Below are positions 53,048-62,644 of a stretch of 64,000 nucleotides of DNA, piece by piece. The stretch is taken from contig CAZIAZ010000002.1 in the NCBI GenBank assembly GCA_964536835.1, positions 32,299 to 96,298 on the forward strand, read 5' to 3'. The notes under the pieces are model-generated. The model did no database searches. It was not told where the DNA came from and saw nothing but the letters and a program-made list of their open reading frames with translations. The stretch's first letter is position 1; each line of letters opens with the position of its first letter. The stretch comes from DAONFI01 sp035403485 (GTDB lineage Bacteria > Planctomycetota > Phycisphaerae > SM23-33). The translations under genes were made by a program, and so were the position numbers.

Positions 53048-55768
53048 GTGGCAAAAAAAAGAATACATGAGTTAGCCAAAGAGCTGAACGTAACCAGCAA
53101 GGCTATTATCGACAAATGTGCAGCCGAAGGGCTGGACGACATTGTAAAGACTGCATCCAGCGGCATTTCAGCCGGCCTTGAAGAGACCATACGTGACTGG
53201 TTCAGTGAAGGCATATCGGACGTGGAAAGTACCGCCGTAGAAACCTCCGACCGCGTAGATATTGAAAAAGCTCACGAAGAGGCACAGAAAACCCGCCGCC
53301 GCGGCAAAAAAGAAGATGAAGAATCCCAAGCCGTCGCGGAAGAGCAAACCGGCGAAGAAATCCCGGCCGCCGCGGAGCAGCCTACAGAACAGATAGAAAC
53401 CATCGCGGAGGTTAAGGAAGAAGTTCCGCCTCAGCCGACTACGGCAGTCGTCACAGCCCAGGAGCAGCCGGCGGAACAGCCGACTACCGCACCTGAGCCG
53501 ATTCAACAGGAATCCCCCAAACAGCAACCTGCAGCGACAGATGAAAAACCTGCGGCAGCCGAACGTCCTCAGAAACGCGGCAAAACCGTAAAGCCCGCCG
53601 GCCCCATGCTGATTCCCAAACCTGCACAACTCAAAGGCCCCAGGGTCGTCCGTATGGAACAGCCGGATTATGCTCCAAAACCACAGGGCCGCTTTACGCC
53701 AGCCCGCTCCACTTACGGCGCACCGCATGCGCCGGCGATGGACCTCAGCCTGGAACGCAAAATAGCCGAAAACGACGAGCAGAAACGCAAAACCAACAAG
53801 CGTCGCAGCCCGCGTCGAAAAGGCAAAACCAATGCCGAAGTGACTACGGAACAGCTTCGTGAATGGCGCAATGTCGACCTGATAGAGCGTGCGGAGCGCA
53901 TCGCCGACGCCGGCCATACGCTGCGAAGACATCGGCCATCCTCAGGAACGAAGCGGCCTGGCCAGTCGGGCCAGTCGACGACTGCCGCCACAAAATCCAA
54001 CAAAGTTGAAATTCAGGAACCTATAACAATTAAAGACATTTCCGCCGCTACCGGCATAAAAGCCTCGGATATGATAAAAAAACTTATGCAATCCGGCATG
54101 CTGGTGACCATAAATCAGGTTCTCAGCACCGAAAAAGCGGAAGAACTTATGATAGAATACGGCGTGGAACTTGTAATCGCCAAGGCCAAGAGCGAGGAAG
54201 AAGAGCTCATCGAACAGCTCGAAAGCCGGCCCAAAACGAAACTTACGTCGCGTTCTCCGGTTGTTACGTTCCTCGGCCACGTAGACCACGGCAAAACGTC
54301 ACTACTGGATTATCTGCGGAAATCGTCCGTAGCCGCCGGCGAAGCCGGCGGTATCACGCAGGCTATCGGCGCATATCGGCATGAAATGGAAGGCGGCCGT
54401 TACGTCGTCTTCCTGGATACGCCGGGCCATGAAGCGTTTACCGCCATGCGCGCCCGCGGTGCGAACATGACGGACGTGGTAGTGCTGGTCGTGGCGGCTG
54501 ACGACGGCGTCATGCCGCAAACCATCGAAGCCATCAGCCACGCAAAAGCCGCCGGCGTCCCGATTGTCGTCGCGTTGAATAAAATCGACGTCCCCAACGC
54601 CAATCCGCAGCGGGCGATGTCACAGTTGGCTGACCAGGGCCTCAATCCGCGTGAATGGGGCGGCGATGTCGAAGTCATTCAGACTTCGGCAATCAAGGGC
54701 ACGGGCATGGCTGACCTGCTGGAGGTTCTGCTGCTGGAGGCGGAACTGCTTGAACTCAAGGCTGAAAAAGAGGCACCCGCCAGCGGCTATGTCGTGGAAG
54801 CCCGCATGGATCCCGGCCGCGGCGTAGTGGCGACGCTTCTGAATATCAACGGCACTCTGAAAGTGGGCGATACCATATTGTGCGGCAAAGGTTATGGCCG
54901 GGTACGACAGATTTATGACGACAAGGGCAAGACGCTGGATTTCGCCGGCCCTGCAAACCCGGTGGCCATCACCGGCCTGGACGAAGTCCCGGAAGCCGGC
55001 GATAAATTCTACGTCGTCGACGATCTCGAAAAGGCGCGAGAAGTGGCGGAACAACGACGCACAGAAACCCGCAACAAGGAACTTGCCGCTACGGCTAAGA
55101 CACCGCGAAGCCTCGAAGAACTGCTCGGCAAAATAAACGAAGGCGAAATTGTGGAACTGCCCATAATCCTCAAAGCCGACGTTCAGGGTTCTATAGAAGC
55201 TATCGTCGGCACATTGAAAAAACTCGGCAGCAGTGAAACGCGACTGAACATCATCCACGCCGGCGTCGGCGGAATTTCTTCCGGCGACGTAATGCTGGCG
55301 GAGGCGTCGAACGCCGTAATTATCGGCTTCAACGTCGTCGCCGACACCGTCGCCAGAAAACTCGCCGAACAGAAAGGCGTGGACATCAGAACGTACCGCG
55401 TCATATACGATATCGTGGAAGACATGACGCTGGCACTTGAAAAAGGCCTGGCGCCTGAAATGCGCGAAGAAGAACTCGGACAAGCCGAAATACGGCAGTT
55501 GTTCCGTATTTCACGCGTGGGCACCATTGCCGGCTGCTATGTGACGGAAGGCCTCGTCAGCCGCAATGCCAAAGTCCGCATCATCCGCGACAGTGTCGTT
55601 ATTGAAGACGGCAGAGACGTCGACAGCCTCAAACGGCTCAAAGACGACGCCCGTGAAGTCAAGGCTGGCCTGGAATGCGGCATTAAAATCAAAGGCTACG
55701 ACGACCTCAAGGAAAGCGATATACTCGCGTTCTACCGCAATGTGGAAGTGGCCCGTAAACTCGGCTGA
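53048..55768 (+). CDS. infB: Translation initiation factor IF-2
   Basis: 906 residues, starting at GTG with GGAGG upstream. IF-2 brings initiator tRNA to the ribosome and promotes subunit joining by GTP hydrolysis. Domains: IF2N (RIHELAKELNVTSKAIIDKC), a long Pro/Glu/Gln-rich linker (75-280), a second N-domain, then the G domain (GHVDHGKTSLLDYLR; DTPGHEAF; NKID) and domains II-IV ending YRNVEVARKLG. The 276-base gap from nusA holds no gene I can see (no ylxR/rpl7AE-like gene). Confidence 0.97.
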   Translation: MAKKRIHELAKELNVTSKAIIDKCAAEGLDDIVKTASSGISAGLEETIRDWFSEGISDVESTAVETSDRVDIEKAHEEAQKTRRRGKKEDEESQAVAEEQTGEEIPAAAEQPTEQIETIAEVKEEVPPQPTTAVVTAQEQPAEQPTTAPEPIQQESPKQQPAATDEKPAAAERPQKRGKTVKPAGPMLIPKPAQLKGPRVVRMEQPDYAPKPQGRFTPARSTYGAPHAPAMDLSLERKIAENDEQKRKTNKRRSPRRKGKTNAEVTTEQLREWRNVDLIERAERIADAGHTLRRHRPSSGTKRPGQSGQSTTAATKSNKVEIQEPITIKDISAATGIKASDMIKKLMQSGMLVTINQVLSTEKAEELMIEYGVELVIAKAKSEEEELIEQLESRPKTKLTSRSPVVTFLGHVDHGKTSLLDYLRKSSVAAGEAGGITQAIGAYRHEMEGGRYVVFLDTPGHEAFTAMRARGANMTDVVVLVVAADDGVMPQTIEAISHAKAAGVPIVVALNKIDVPNANPQRAMSQLADQGLNPREWGGDVEVIQTSAIKGTGMADLLEVLLLEAELLELKAEKEAPASGYVVEARMDPGRGVVATLLNINGTLKVGDTILCGKGYGRVRQIYDDKGKTLDFAGPANPVAITGLDEVPEAGDKFYVVDDLEKAREVAEQRRTETRNKELAATAKTPRSLEELLGKINEGEIVELPIILKADVQGSIEAIVGTLKKLGSSETRLNIIHAGVGGISSGDVMLAEASNAVIIGFNVVADTVARKLAEQKGVDIRTYRVIYDIVEDMTLALEKGLAPEMREEELGQAEIRQLFRISRVGTIAGCYVTEGLVSRNAKVRIIRDSVVIEDGRDVDSLKRLKDDAREVKAGLECGIKIKGYDDLKESDILAFYRNVEVARKLG

Positions 55769-55808
55769 TTTTTAAAAAACAAAAAAGCTTTTTATTCAAA
55801 ATACTGCC

Positions 55809-56216
55809 ATGACCAGACGAACTGACAGAATAGGCAATTTGATACGTAACACTTTGGGCGACATACTGCTCAGTAAAATGAGCGACCCGCGGTTTGACCC
55901 TGCAAAGGTATCTGTTACCCGCGTTGAAGTGCCGGAAGATCTTCTTACGGCTCGGGTTTACGTGTCTGTTCTGGGAGAAAAGAAACAGCAGAGTCTGGCT
56001 CTCGCGGCGCTTAACAGTGCGAGGGGCTTTTTGCAGGAAAAGCTGGCTCACGAGATAAGCCTCCGCAATACCCCCAGGCTGTCTTTCGTAATAGATGAAC
56101 AATTCAAAAAAACCATGGAAACCCTGAATATTCTCCAGGAAGTAGCCCAGGAGCTTCGTGAAAAAGATGAAGCGCGGGCTCAACAACAACAGGAATCCGC
56201 CAGTGAGGATGACTGA
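55809..56216 (+). CDS. rbfA: Ribosome-binding factor A
   Basis: 135 residues. RbfA helps 16S rRNA 5'-end maturation and cold adaptation. The family pattern is clear: RTDRIGNLIRNTLGDILLSKMSDPR, VEVPEDLLTARVYVSVLG, and LRNTPRLSFVIDEQF. A charged Gln/Glu-rich C-terminal tail is present. It lies 40 bases after infB; the endonuclease III-like gene follows after three bases. Confidence 0.95.
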   Translation: MTRRTDRIGNLIRNTLGDILLSKMSDPRFDPAKVSVTRVEVPEDLLTARVYVSVLGEKKQQSLALAALNSARGFLQEKLAHEISLRNTPRLSFVIDEQFKKTMETLNILQEVAQELREKDEARAQQQQESASEDD

Positions 56217-56219
56217 ACG

Positions 56220-57245
56220 ATGAATAATGCCAAACAGTATGAACCGAAAATGTTAAAACTGCTGAAGTCGATAAAAAAATCGGCTTCAATAGAGATGGTA
56301 GAGCCGGCTGCCGCACTGCCGGTCATGGTCCGAGCCATACTTCAAGCCGACGCCGCCGACCGACAGTTTGCCAAAGCGATAGCCGCGCTGGAAAAGGAGT
56401 ATGTCGACCTTAATGAACTGCGAGTTTCCCAGACCAAGGAAATCGTCGAGTGCATCGGCGAGGATTATCCTGACGCCCGCGGCAAAGCCGTCGAAATAGT
56501 CCGCTCGTTAAACAACCTCTTTGACAAGGTCGGCAAACTTTCGCTTGAGCCGCTTGTCGAGATGAACAAACGTGATATCCGCAAACTGCTCAAGGATATC
56601 GGCTTGGGCAACTACGCCGAAGGCTACTTGTCGATGGCGGTTTTCGGCATACACGCCATTCCGGTGGATGAATTGCTGGCTGGCCTGCTGGAAGTCCAGG
56701 AATTAGTGGCTCCGGGGTCGGACCTTCACGATATCCAGGCATTTCTCGAACGGATAATCAAACAGAAAGACGGCATAGCGTCATACGTCTTCCTCCACGC
56801 ATATGTCGATGAAAATCGTAAACTAGCAAATAAGGGCTATAGTGACCGTTATGAAAGACTGCTCGCAAAACGCAAGGACGAAGCCGAGCGTCTCGCCCGT
56901 GAAGCAGAAGAACGTAAAAAGGTGGAAGAAAACGACATCGAAAACGGCAATGATTTTGAAATGGAAGAACCTATCGATGAAGACGTCGCAGTAGTTGACG
57001 AAGAGATTGACGAAGAAGTCGACATCGAAATAGAAATAGAACCGGAAGACGAATCGGCTGATAAGGAAAAGCAGGAAACTGCTACAGAAGAAAAAAAATC
57101 TGAGCCGGCGCCAGCCAAGGCCGCCAAAAAACCAGACTCCAAAAAAGTAAAGACGGCTGACAAGGCCAAATCCAAGCCTTTGGTAAAAAAGAAGGCGGCC
57201 AAGCCGGCAAAACCTGCAAAATCGAAAAAAGACTCAAAAAAATAA
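56220..57245 (+). CDS. Endonuclease III-like (HhH-GPD) protein lacking the catalytic lysine
   Basis: 341 residues. Residues 30-205 align in pattern with endonuclease III: ILQADAADRQFAKAIAALEKEY at the start, the helix-hairpin-helix region GLGNYAEGYLSMAVFG (128-143) and IPVDELL (148-153). Against GVGRKTANVVLNTAFG and AVDTHI of E. coli Nth, the catalytic Lys is Tyr132, while Asp150 is kept. The 4Fe-4S cysteines are absent. Residues 235-290 are strongly acidic; 290-341 are Lys/Ala/Pro-rich (KKKAAKPAKPAKSKKDSKK). It follows rbfA by three bases, so it may serve ribosome assembly or bind nucleic acid rather than repair DNA. Confidence 0.7.
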   Translation: MNNAKQYEPKMLKLLKSIKKSASIEMVEPAAALPVMVRAILQADAADRQFAKAIAALEKEYVDLNELRVSQTKEIVECIGEDYPDARGKAVEIVRSLNNLFDKVGKLSLEPLVEMNKRDIRKLLKDIGLGNYAEGYLSMAVFGIHAIPVDELLAGLLEVQELVAPGSDLHDIQAFLERIIKQKDGIASYVFLHAYVDENRKLANKGYSDRYERLLAKRKDEAERLAREAEERKKVEENDIENGNDFEMEEPIDEDVAVVDEEIDEEVDIEIEIEPEDESADKEKQETATEEKKSEPAPAKAAKKPDSKKVKTADKAKSKPLVKKKAAKPAKPAKSKKDSKK

Positions 57246-57261
57246 GAAAGAGAATCAAGTG

Positions 57262-58149
57262 ATGGTGAACAAGGCGACAGAAGACAAGTTGGTTCTGGGC
57301 ATTCCAAAAGGTTCATTGCAGGACAGTACGCTGGATCTTTTCCGGCGAGCTGGCTACAACATTACGATTTCGTCACGCAGTTATTTTCCGACGATTGACG
57401 ACGATACAATTTCATGCGTGATGTTTCGCGCTCAGGAGATGTCCCGCTATGTAGAGGAAGGCATAGTTGACCTCGGCCTGACCGGATATGACTGGATATG
57501 CGAAAATAATTCCGACGTGGTGGAAATATGTGAACTGGTCTATTCCAAAGCCACCTCCAAACCAGCCTGCTGGGTACTCGCCGTTCCCGAAGAAAGCCCA
57601 ATATACAAGGTAGAAGACCTGAACGGCGGTTCAGTCTCCACAGAACTCATGAACGTGACTAAAAAATATTTCGCCGACAAGGGCGTAAAGGTCAACGTCG
57701 AGTTCAGCTGGGGCGCCACTGAGGTCAAAGCGCGGCTGCTGGACGGTATCGTCGATGTTACGGAGACCGGCAGCAGCATCAAAGCCAACAAACTCCGTAT
57801 CATCGATACGTTGCTGACCAGCACGCCGAGGCTTATCGCCAATAAAAAAACCATGGAAGTGGACTGGAAGCGGAAAAAAATAGAAGATATCGCCATGCTG
57901 CTTAAAGGAGCTATTGAAGCCAAGGGCAAAGTCGGGCTGAAAATGAATGCCCCCAAAAACCGGCTGAATGAGATATCCGCCGTCCTGCCTTCGGAAAAAA
58001 GCCCCACCGTTTCGCAGTTAGCCGACAAAGATTGGGTGGCTGTGGAAGTCATAGTGGACGAAATTACCGACCGCAATTTGATACCACAGCTTAAAAGACT
58101 TGGCGCAACCGGCATTTTGACCTATCCGCTCAATACGATAATACACTGA
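57262..58149 (+). CDS. hisG: ATP phosphoribosyltransferase (long form)
   Basis: 295 residues from ATG at 57262 (an in-frame GTG at 57259 is adjacent). HisG joins ATP and PRPP in the first step of histidine synthesis. Motifs: LGIPKGSLQDSTLDLF at the start, VDLGLTGYDW, and VDVTETGSSIKANKL in the PRPP site. The C-terminal regulatory domain (about 215-295) marks the histidine-feedback-sensitive hexameric long form, which needs no HisZ. No other his genes are nearby. It lies 16 bases after the endonuclease III-like gene. A hairpin CGGCCTGCT/AGCAGGCCG (58165-58186) follows. Confidence 0.96.
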   Translation: MVNKATEDKLVLGIPKGSLQDSTLDLFRRAGYNITISSRSYFPTIDDDTISCVMFRAQEMSRYVEEGIVDLGLTGYDWICENNSDVVEICELVYSKATSKPACWVLAVPEESPIYKVEDLNGGSVSTELMNVTKKYFADKGVKVNVEFSWGATEVKARLLDGIVDVTETGSSIKANKLRIIDTLLTSTPRLIANKKTMEVDWKRKKIEDIAMLLKGAIEAKGKVGLKMNAPKNRLNEISAVLPSEKSPTVSQLADKDWVAVEVIVDEITDRNLIPQLKRLGATGILTYPLNTIIH

Positions 58150-58164
58150 GACGTCGACTTCTGG

Positions 58165-58186
58165 CGGCCTGCTTTTCAGCAGGCCG
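58165..58186 (+). terminator. Hairpin after hisG
   Basis: CGGCCTGCT (58165-58173) and AGCAGGCCG (58178-58186) pair perfectly around a four-base loop. There is no T run after it, so termination is uncertain; it resembles the stem of the early hairpin in the pre-nusA RNA (51150-51173). Confidence 0.5.
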
Positions 58187-58256
58187 TCGGCATAAATGCA
58201 CTTAAAAATATGCGTTAAACGGAAACCATGTGCGAAACGGACGCAGAGGTGCGGAA

Positions 58257-61200
58257 GTGAAGATTTTTGGGAAAATAATCGTAAAAGGTTGCCTGACTAC
58301 GGCGATGGTTGCATCGTTGATGTTGTCAGCCGGCTGTGAGAATTCCAAAAAAACGATAGCTGCCGAAAAAACTACAGCGGCCGTCGACAGGCCGGCTGAA
58401 CTGCCGGCTACTGCATATGTGCCGCTGGATAAAGTTTCGCCTGAAATAGTTTTCAAATCTTTTCCGCAAACCCGTCTGCCGGAAAATGATTCCATCAAAA
58501 AAACGGTAGGAAAATTCCTGGCTGCCGGCATGAAATTTCAGGTCCAGGGCAATCTGGATCAGGCGATGCGACAATACGAATCGGCCCGAATGTATGCACC
58601 GGACAGTCCGCGGGTGCTCAAGGCGCTGGGCATGATATGGATGGCCAAGCGCGAATATGAAAAAGCCGCCAATTATTTCCGCATGTCGCTCGACGTAGAC
58701 CCCGACGATCTTCAGGTACAGGTAAATCTTGGCAGGGTGTATCTGATGCAGGACAAGCCCGAAGAGGCACTATATTGTTTCCGCGCGGCGTTGCGAACGA
58801 AACAGGCCAAGCCGGATAACATCGAAACCGCTTATGCCGCGCTGTACCGTTCGCGGCTGCTGGAAAAACTGGGCTACTATACCGCAGCCCTGCAAAGTTA
58901 CGATTATTTTGAAACGCTCGTCCGTCAGAACTGGGCCAGCTATCAGAAAGATTCCGTAATCGGCGATTTCATTCTCAAGCCGGAGCGTTTCATGATAGCG
59001 CGCGGCAATATTTATGACCTGCTGCGACAGCCGCAAAAAGCGCTGGAGGAATATAAAAAAGCCCTCGCACGCGACCGTAATGCAGTCAAGGTCGGCATAA
59101 AGATTTTTGAAATATACGTCCAGACCGGCGACATCAAAAACGCCGAAAAACTCCTGCTGGAATTCGCCATGCAGGAAGATTATTCGAGCTACATGGACAA
59201 GCTGGCGGTGATTCTGTGCGAAAAATCGCATGACGAGAATCAGCCGCTTCGGCTGTGGAAGGAGTTTCGTCGTCATAACGCCATGTCGATTGTTTTCGCA
59301 TTCGCGATGGCGGAGGCGGCTGACGCCATTCATGCCTGGCCGCAGGAAAAAACTATTCTAACCGATATCATCAACATGCTGCCCGACGCACCACAGGCGG
59401 CGGAAATGCTCGCAGAACTTGCGATAAAAACCGGCCATCCGGAAGAATGCATGGAACAGATGGCCGGACTGATAGTCAATAATACCAAGGCGTTCGACAA
59501 CGTCTCGGCTGCGATGGAAATAATATCGCAACTGGACGATGCCGGGCTGCTGTTGGATAAATTTTCGCAAATACCTGCTGCGAATAACCTGTCGATACAG
59601 GCTGGCCGAAATTATGTCGCCGCGATTCTCGCCGCCAAACTCCAGCAGGCTGACCGCAGCAACAGGCTGCTGGAAGAGGCAATCAAAATAGACCCCAAAT
59701 TCTCGCCGGCGTATGTATCGCTTCTGCAGCCGCAGTGGATACGTCAAAATTCGTCGAAAACCGATGAATACGTCAAGAGGATGAAGGCTAATACCGTTGG
59801 CCAGGATTATTTTTACGTGCTCGGCGAAGTTGAGCTCGCCAGAGGCAACTACTCCGCCGCCGTCGCAAGCCTTCTGAAAGCTCGTGAACTGGACGAATCC
59901 AGCGAGCCGGTCATAATGAAACTTTCGCAGGCGTACGAACTTGAAGCCCGTAAAACAACCGATTCCACAAAAGCTGCGCAATATAACCAGAATTCCGAAG
60001 AACTGCTTCAGACGGCTATCGAATTGCGGCCGGATAAACTGGAAGCATATCGCCGTCTTTTTGAAAAATACGTCAACCGGCTGGATACCCGTGACGCGGC
60101 GGATATTGCAATCCAGGTCATAAAAAACTCGCCGCAAAGCCCGGAAGGCAGGATAATGGCGGCGGAGACGTATCTCATCGCCAATAATCGCAGCCGCGCA
60201 AAAATAATAATTGACGACCTTATAAAAAATTGTCCGGATGATCCGCAGGTCAGCCTGCTCCAGATACGTTTCACTCTGGGCGAACATGAAGGCTTGATAT
60301 CAAAAAAATCATTCGATACCAACTACGCAGCGATTAAGCGGCTGATTGCAAATCATCCTGATTTCGTTCCGGCATACGAACTCGCCGGTCGACTGTTGGG
60401 CATGGCCATGCCGGCTGATTACGATGAAGCCGTGAAATATTACGGCCAGGCTTACAGGCTGGCGCCGAATGATTTTTCGTGTGCCCGCGAATACGTTCTG
60501 GCGATGTTGCGAGCTGGCGATTACAAAACAGCTCTGCCGCTCGCCGAAACACTTTTGGCTGAATCACCCAGAAGCATAACTCTTAGACAGGCGATAATCT
60601 CATGCCTGGACAAGATGGGCGATGATAAAAAAGCCCTGCAATACCTTGATGCGTGGCATAAGGCGGCGCCGTCTAACAAAACCTACATTGAATGGATACT
60701 GAAACTTTACGTCAAGGGAAAACAATACGGCCAAGCCGTTAAAATGCTCGACAGCCTTTCGGAAGTTTCCGGTTTTCCCCAAACCTGGATAGCGGACAGA
60801 AAGTTCGACCTGTACATGTCGAACAACGACTTCAAGAACGCTTTTGAAATCGTGAAGCAGGAACAGCTATCGGACGTCATGCGAAGCATGATACTTCTTA
60901 TGGATGCAATGGCTAACGCGAAAAAGTACGACCAGGCGCTGAAGTTTATAGATGAACTTAGAACTGTCGGCAAAGAAAACGAAACGCGGGCCAGACAGCT
61001 CAGCGGCTTACGGTATTACATACTCAGCAAGGCAGACCGGCTCAGTGAGTTCATGGCTGACTTTTCAAAAGAAAAACCAACCCCCGCCGTCTGTGCCGGC
61101 GTTTATGCCGCGCTCATGTCGGGAAAACATTATGACGAAGCGCTTAAGCTGCTCGACAAATGGCAGATAAAGGAATCCTTCAGTCCCGACGACACTGAAA

Positions 61201-61850
61201 AGACGCAAATCAACAGCTGGTGTCGCGAAATGATTGTGGCGACCTATCTGGCCCAGTCCGATTACGACAAGGCCTCCAAGGCTCTCCAGGACAGCATGGC
61301 CACCGACGGCGAAAAATCATGGTATTACTACTATAACGCGACGGTTCTCATGCACAACGGCGAAAACGACGATGCCGTTCTGATGTTGCAGAAAGCGTTA
61401 AATGAAGACCCCAAAAACGCCATGCTGAAAAACGACCTGGCGTATCAGCTTGCTGTAATTGGCCGTGATCTCAAAAACGCCGAGAAACTTGCGCGCGAAT
61501 GCCTGCAGGCAAAAGGCTTCGAGCCGGCATACATGGATACGCTCGCGTGGGTTTTCTTCAAGGATAATCAGCCGGGCCGAGCCGGCGAAATACTTTTGAA
61601 AGTTGTGCCGTCGCCGGAAAAAATCAACGCGATGCTGGCTAAGGCTAAAGATGAAAATCGCAGGCTTGATGCCGAAGAAATCAATCCGGTGATAGTCGGC
61701 CATCTCGGCGATGTTCTGGCAGAGCTGGGCTGGACGAATACCGCAAGGGAATACTGGCAGGCTGCTATCGACCTTGCACAGCAGTGGCCGACAAAAACCG
61801 ACGACATAAAACTGATGTTAAAAGATGCTTCAGCGAAACTGAAGAAATAA
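58257..61850 (+). CDS. Large TPR-repeat lipoprotein
   Basis: 1197 residues from GTG at 58257, which has AGAGG upstream; an earlier in-frame GTG at 58230 lacks one. The lipoprotein signal ends LSAGC. The rest is a solenoid of tetratricopeptide repeats over most of residues 80-1190 (for example AMRQYESARMYAPDSPRVLKAL; ALYCFRAALRTKQAKPDN; AVLMLQKALNEDPKNAMLKN). Such proteins are scaffolds for multiprotein assemblies, here probably facing the periplasm. It resembles PEP-CTERM/exopolysaccharide-type TPR proteins in scale, but no such genes are adjacent. yebC follows after 30 bases. Confidence 0.85.
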   Translation: MKIFGKIIVKGCLTTAMVASLMLSAGCENSKKTIAAEKTTAAVDRPAELPATAYVPLDKVSPEIVFKSFPQTRLPENDSIKKTVGKFLAAGMKFQVQGNLDQAMRQYESARMYAPDSPRVLKALGMIWMAKREYEKAANYFRMSLDVDPDDLQVQVNLGRVYLMQDKPEEALYCFRAALRTKQAKPDNIETAYAALYRSRLLEKLGYYTAALQSYDYFETLVRQNWASYQKDSVIGDFILKPERFMIARGNIYDLLRQPQKALEEYKKALARDRNAVKVGIKIFEIYVQTGDIKNAEKLLLEFAMQEDYSSYMDKLAVILCEKSHDENQPLRLWKEFRRHNAMSIVFAFAMAEAADAIHAWPQEKTILTDIINMLPDAPQAAEMLAELAIKTGHPEECMEQMAGLIVNNTKAFDNVSAAMEIISQLDDAGLLLDKFSQIPAANNLSIQAGRNYVAAILAAKLQQADRSNRLLEEAIKIDPKFSPAYVSLLQPQWIRQNSSKTDEYVKRMKANTVGQDYFYVLGEVELARGNYSAAVASLLKARELDESSEPVIMKLSQAYELEARKTTDSTKAAQYNQNSEELLQTAIELRPDKLEAYRRLFEKYVNRLDTRDAADIAIQVIKNSPQSPEGRIMAAETYLIANNRSRAKIIIDDLIKNCPDDPQVSLLQIRFTLGEHEGLISKKSFDTNYAAIKRLIANHPDFVPAYELAGRLLGMAMPADYDEAVKYYGQAYRLAPNDFSCAREYVLAMLRAGDYKTALPLAETLLAESPRSITLRQAIISCLDKMGDDKKALQYLDAWHKAAPSNKTYIEWILKLYVKGKQYGQAVKMLDSLSEVSGFPQTWIADRKFDLYMSNNDFKNAFEIVKQEQLSDVMRSMILLMDAMANAKKYDQALKFIDELRTVGKENETRARQLSGLRYYILSKADRLSEFMADFSKEKPTPAVCAGVYAALMSGKHYDEALKLLDKWQIKESFSPDDTEKTQINSWCREMIVATYLAQSDYDKASKALQDSMATDGEKSWYYYYNATVLMHNGENDDAVLMLQKALNEDPKNAMLKNDLAYQLAVIGRDLKNAEKLARECLQAKGFEPAYMDTLAWVFFKDNQPGRAGEILLKVVPSPEKINAMLAKAKDENRRLDAEEINPVIVGHLGDVLAELGWTNTAREYWQAAIDLAQQWPTKTDDIKLMLKDASAKLKK

Positions 61851-61880
61851 TTTTTATGATGTACGAAAGGATTTCGGTAT

Positions 61881-62636
61881 ATGTCTGGACATAGTAAATG
61901 GGCGAATATCAAACACCGCAAAGGCCGGCAGGACGAAAAACGCGGCAAACTCTGGTCGAAAATAGCCAGAACAATAATCATGGCTGCCAAAGCCGGCGGC
62001 GGCGATCCTGCCGGCAATCTCACCCTGCGCTACGCGATAGATGAGGCGAAAGAAGCCAACATGCCCAAGGAAACCATCCTGAATGCAATCAAAAAAGGAA
62101 CCGGCGAACTTGGGGCGGAAAATTACGAAGAAGTGGTATACGAAGGTTACGGCCCCTGCGGCGTGGCGTTCATGGTCTATGCTCTTACGGACAATCGTCA
62201 GCGAACCGGTCCCGAAATGAGAAAAATATTCGAACGAGCCGGCGGCCAGCTCGGTGCAACCAATTGCGTTGCGTATCTGTTCACGCAGAAAGGCATGTTG
62301 TCAATACCGGCTGACAAGGCGGACGAAGACACGCTAATGGAAATAGCGATAAACGCCGGCGCCGACGATGTGACCCGCGAAGGTGATTTTTTCGAAATTA
62401 CCTGCGAGCCGGATGTCTTTGCCGCCGTAAAAGACGCCTTAGCCGCCAAAGGCATAACTCCGTCTTCATCCCAGCTGGCGATGATAGCGTCGAATACCGT
62501 TACGCCGAGCGTCGAAAAAACGCGACAGGTGCTCAACCTCACGGAACAGTTTGAAGACCACGACGACGTTCAGAAGGTTTTTACGAATCTGGATATTCCA
62601 GATGAACTTATGAAAGAACTGGAAAACGAAGGCTGA
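61881..62636 (+). CDS. yebC: YebC/PmpR/TACO1-family protein
   Basis: 251 residues with the unmistakable N-terminus SGHSKWANIKHRKGRQDEKRGK and the pattern GAENYEEVVYEGYGP. Long annotated as a transcriptional regulator, the family is now also linked to translation of polyproline stretches. GAAAGGA precedes the start. It begins a run of yebC, a HAD phosphatase and rnhA with small gaps (8 and 25 bases), likely one operon. Confidence 0.95.
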   Translation: MSGHSKWANIKHRKGRQDEKRGKLWSKIARTIIMAAKAGGGDPAGNLTLRYAIDEAKEANMPKETILNAIKKGTGELGAENYEEVVYEGYGPCGVAFMVYALTDNRQRTGPEMRKIFERAGGQLGATNCVAYLFTQKGMLSIPADKADEDTLMEIAINAGADDVTREGDFFEITCEPDVFAAVKDALAAKGITPSSSQLAMIASNTVTPSVEKTRQVLNLTEQFEDHDDVQKVFTNLDIPDELMKELENEG

Positions 62637-62644
62637 GAAAGAAT

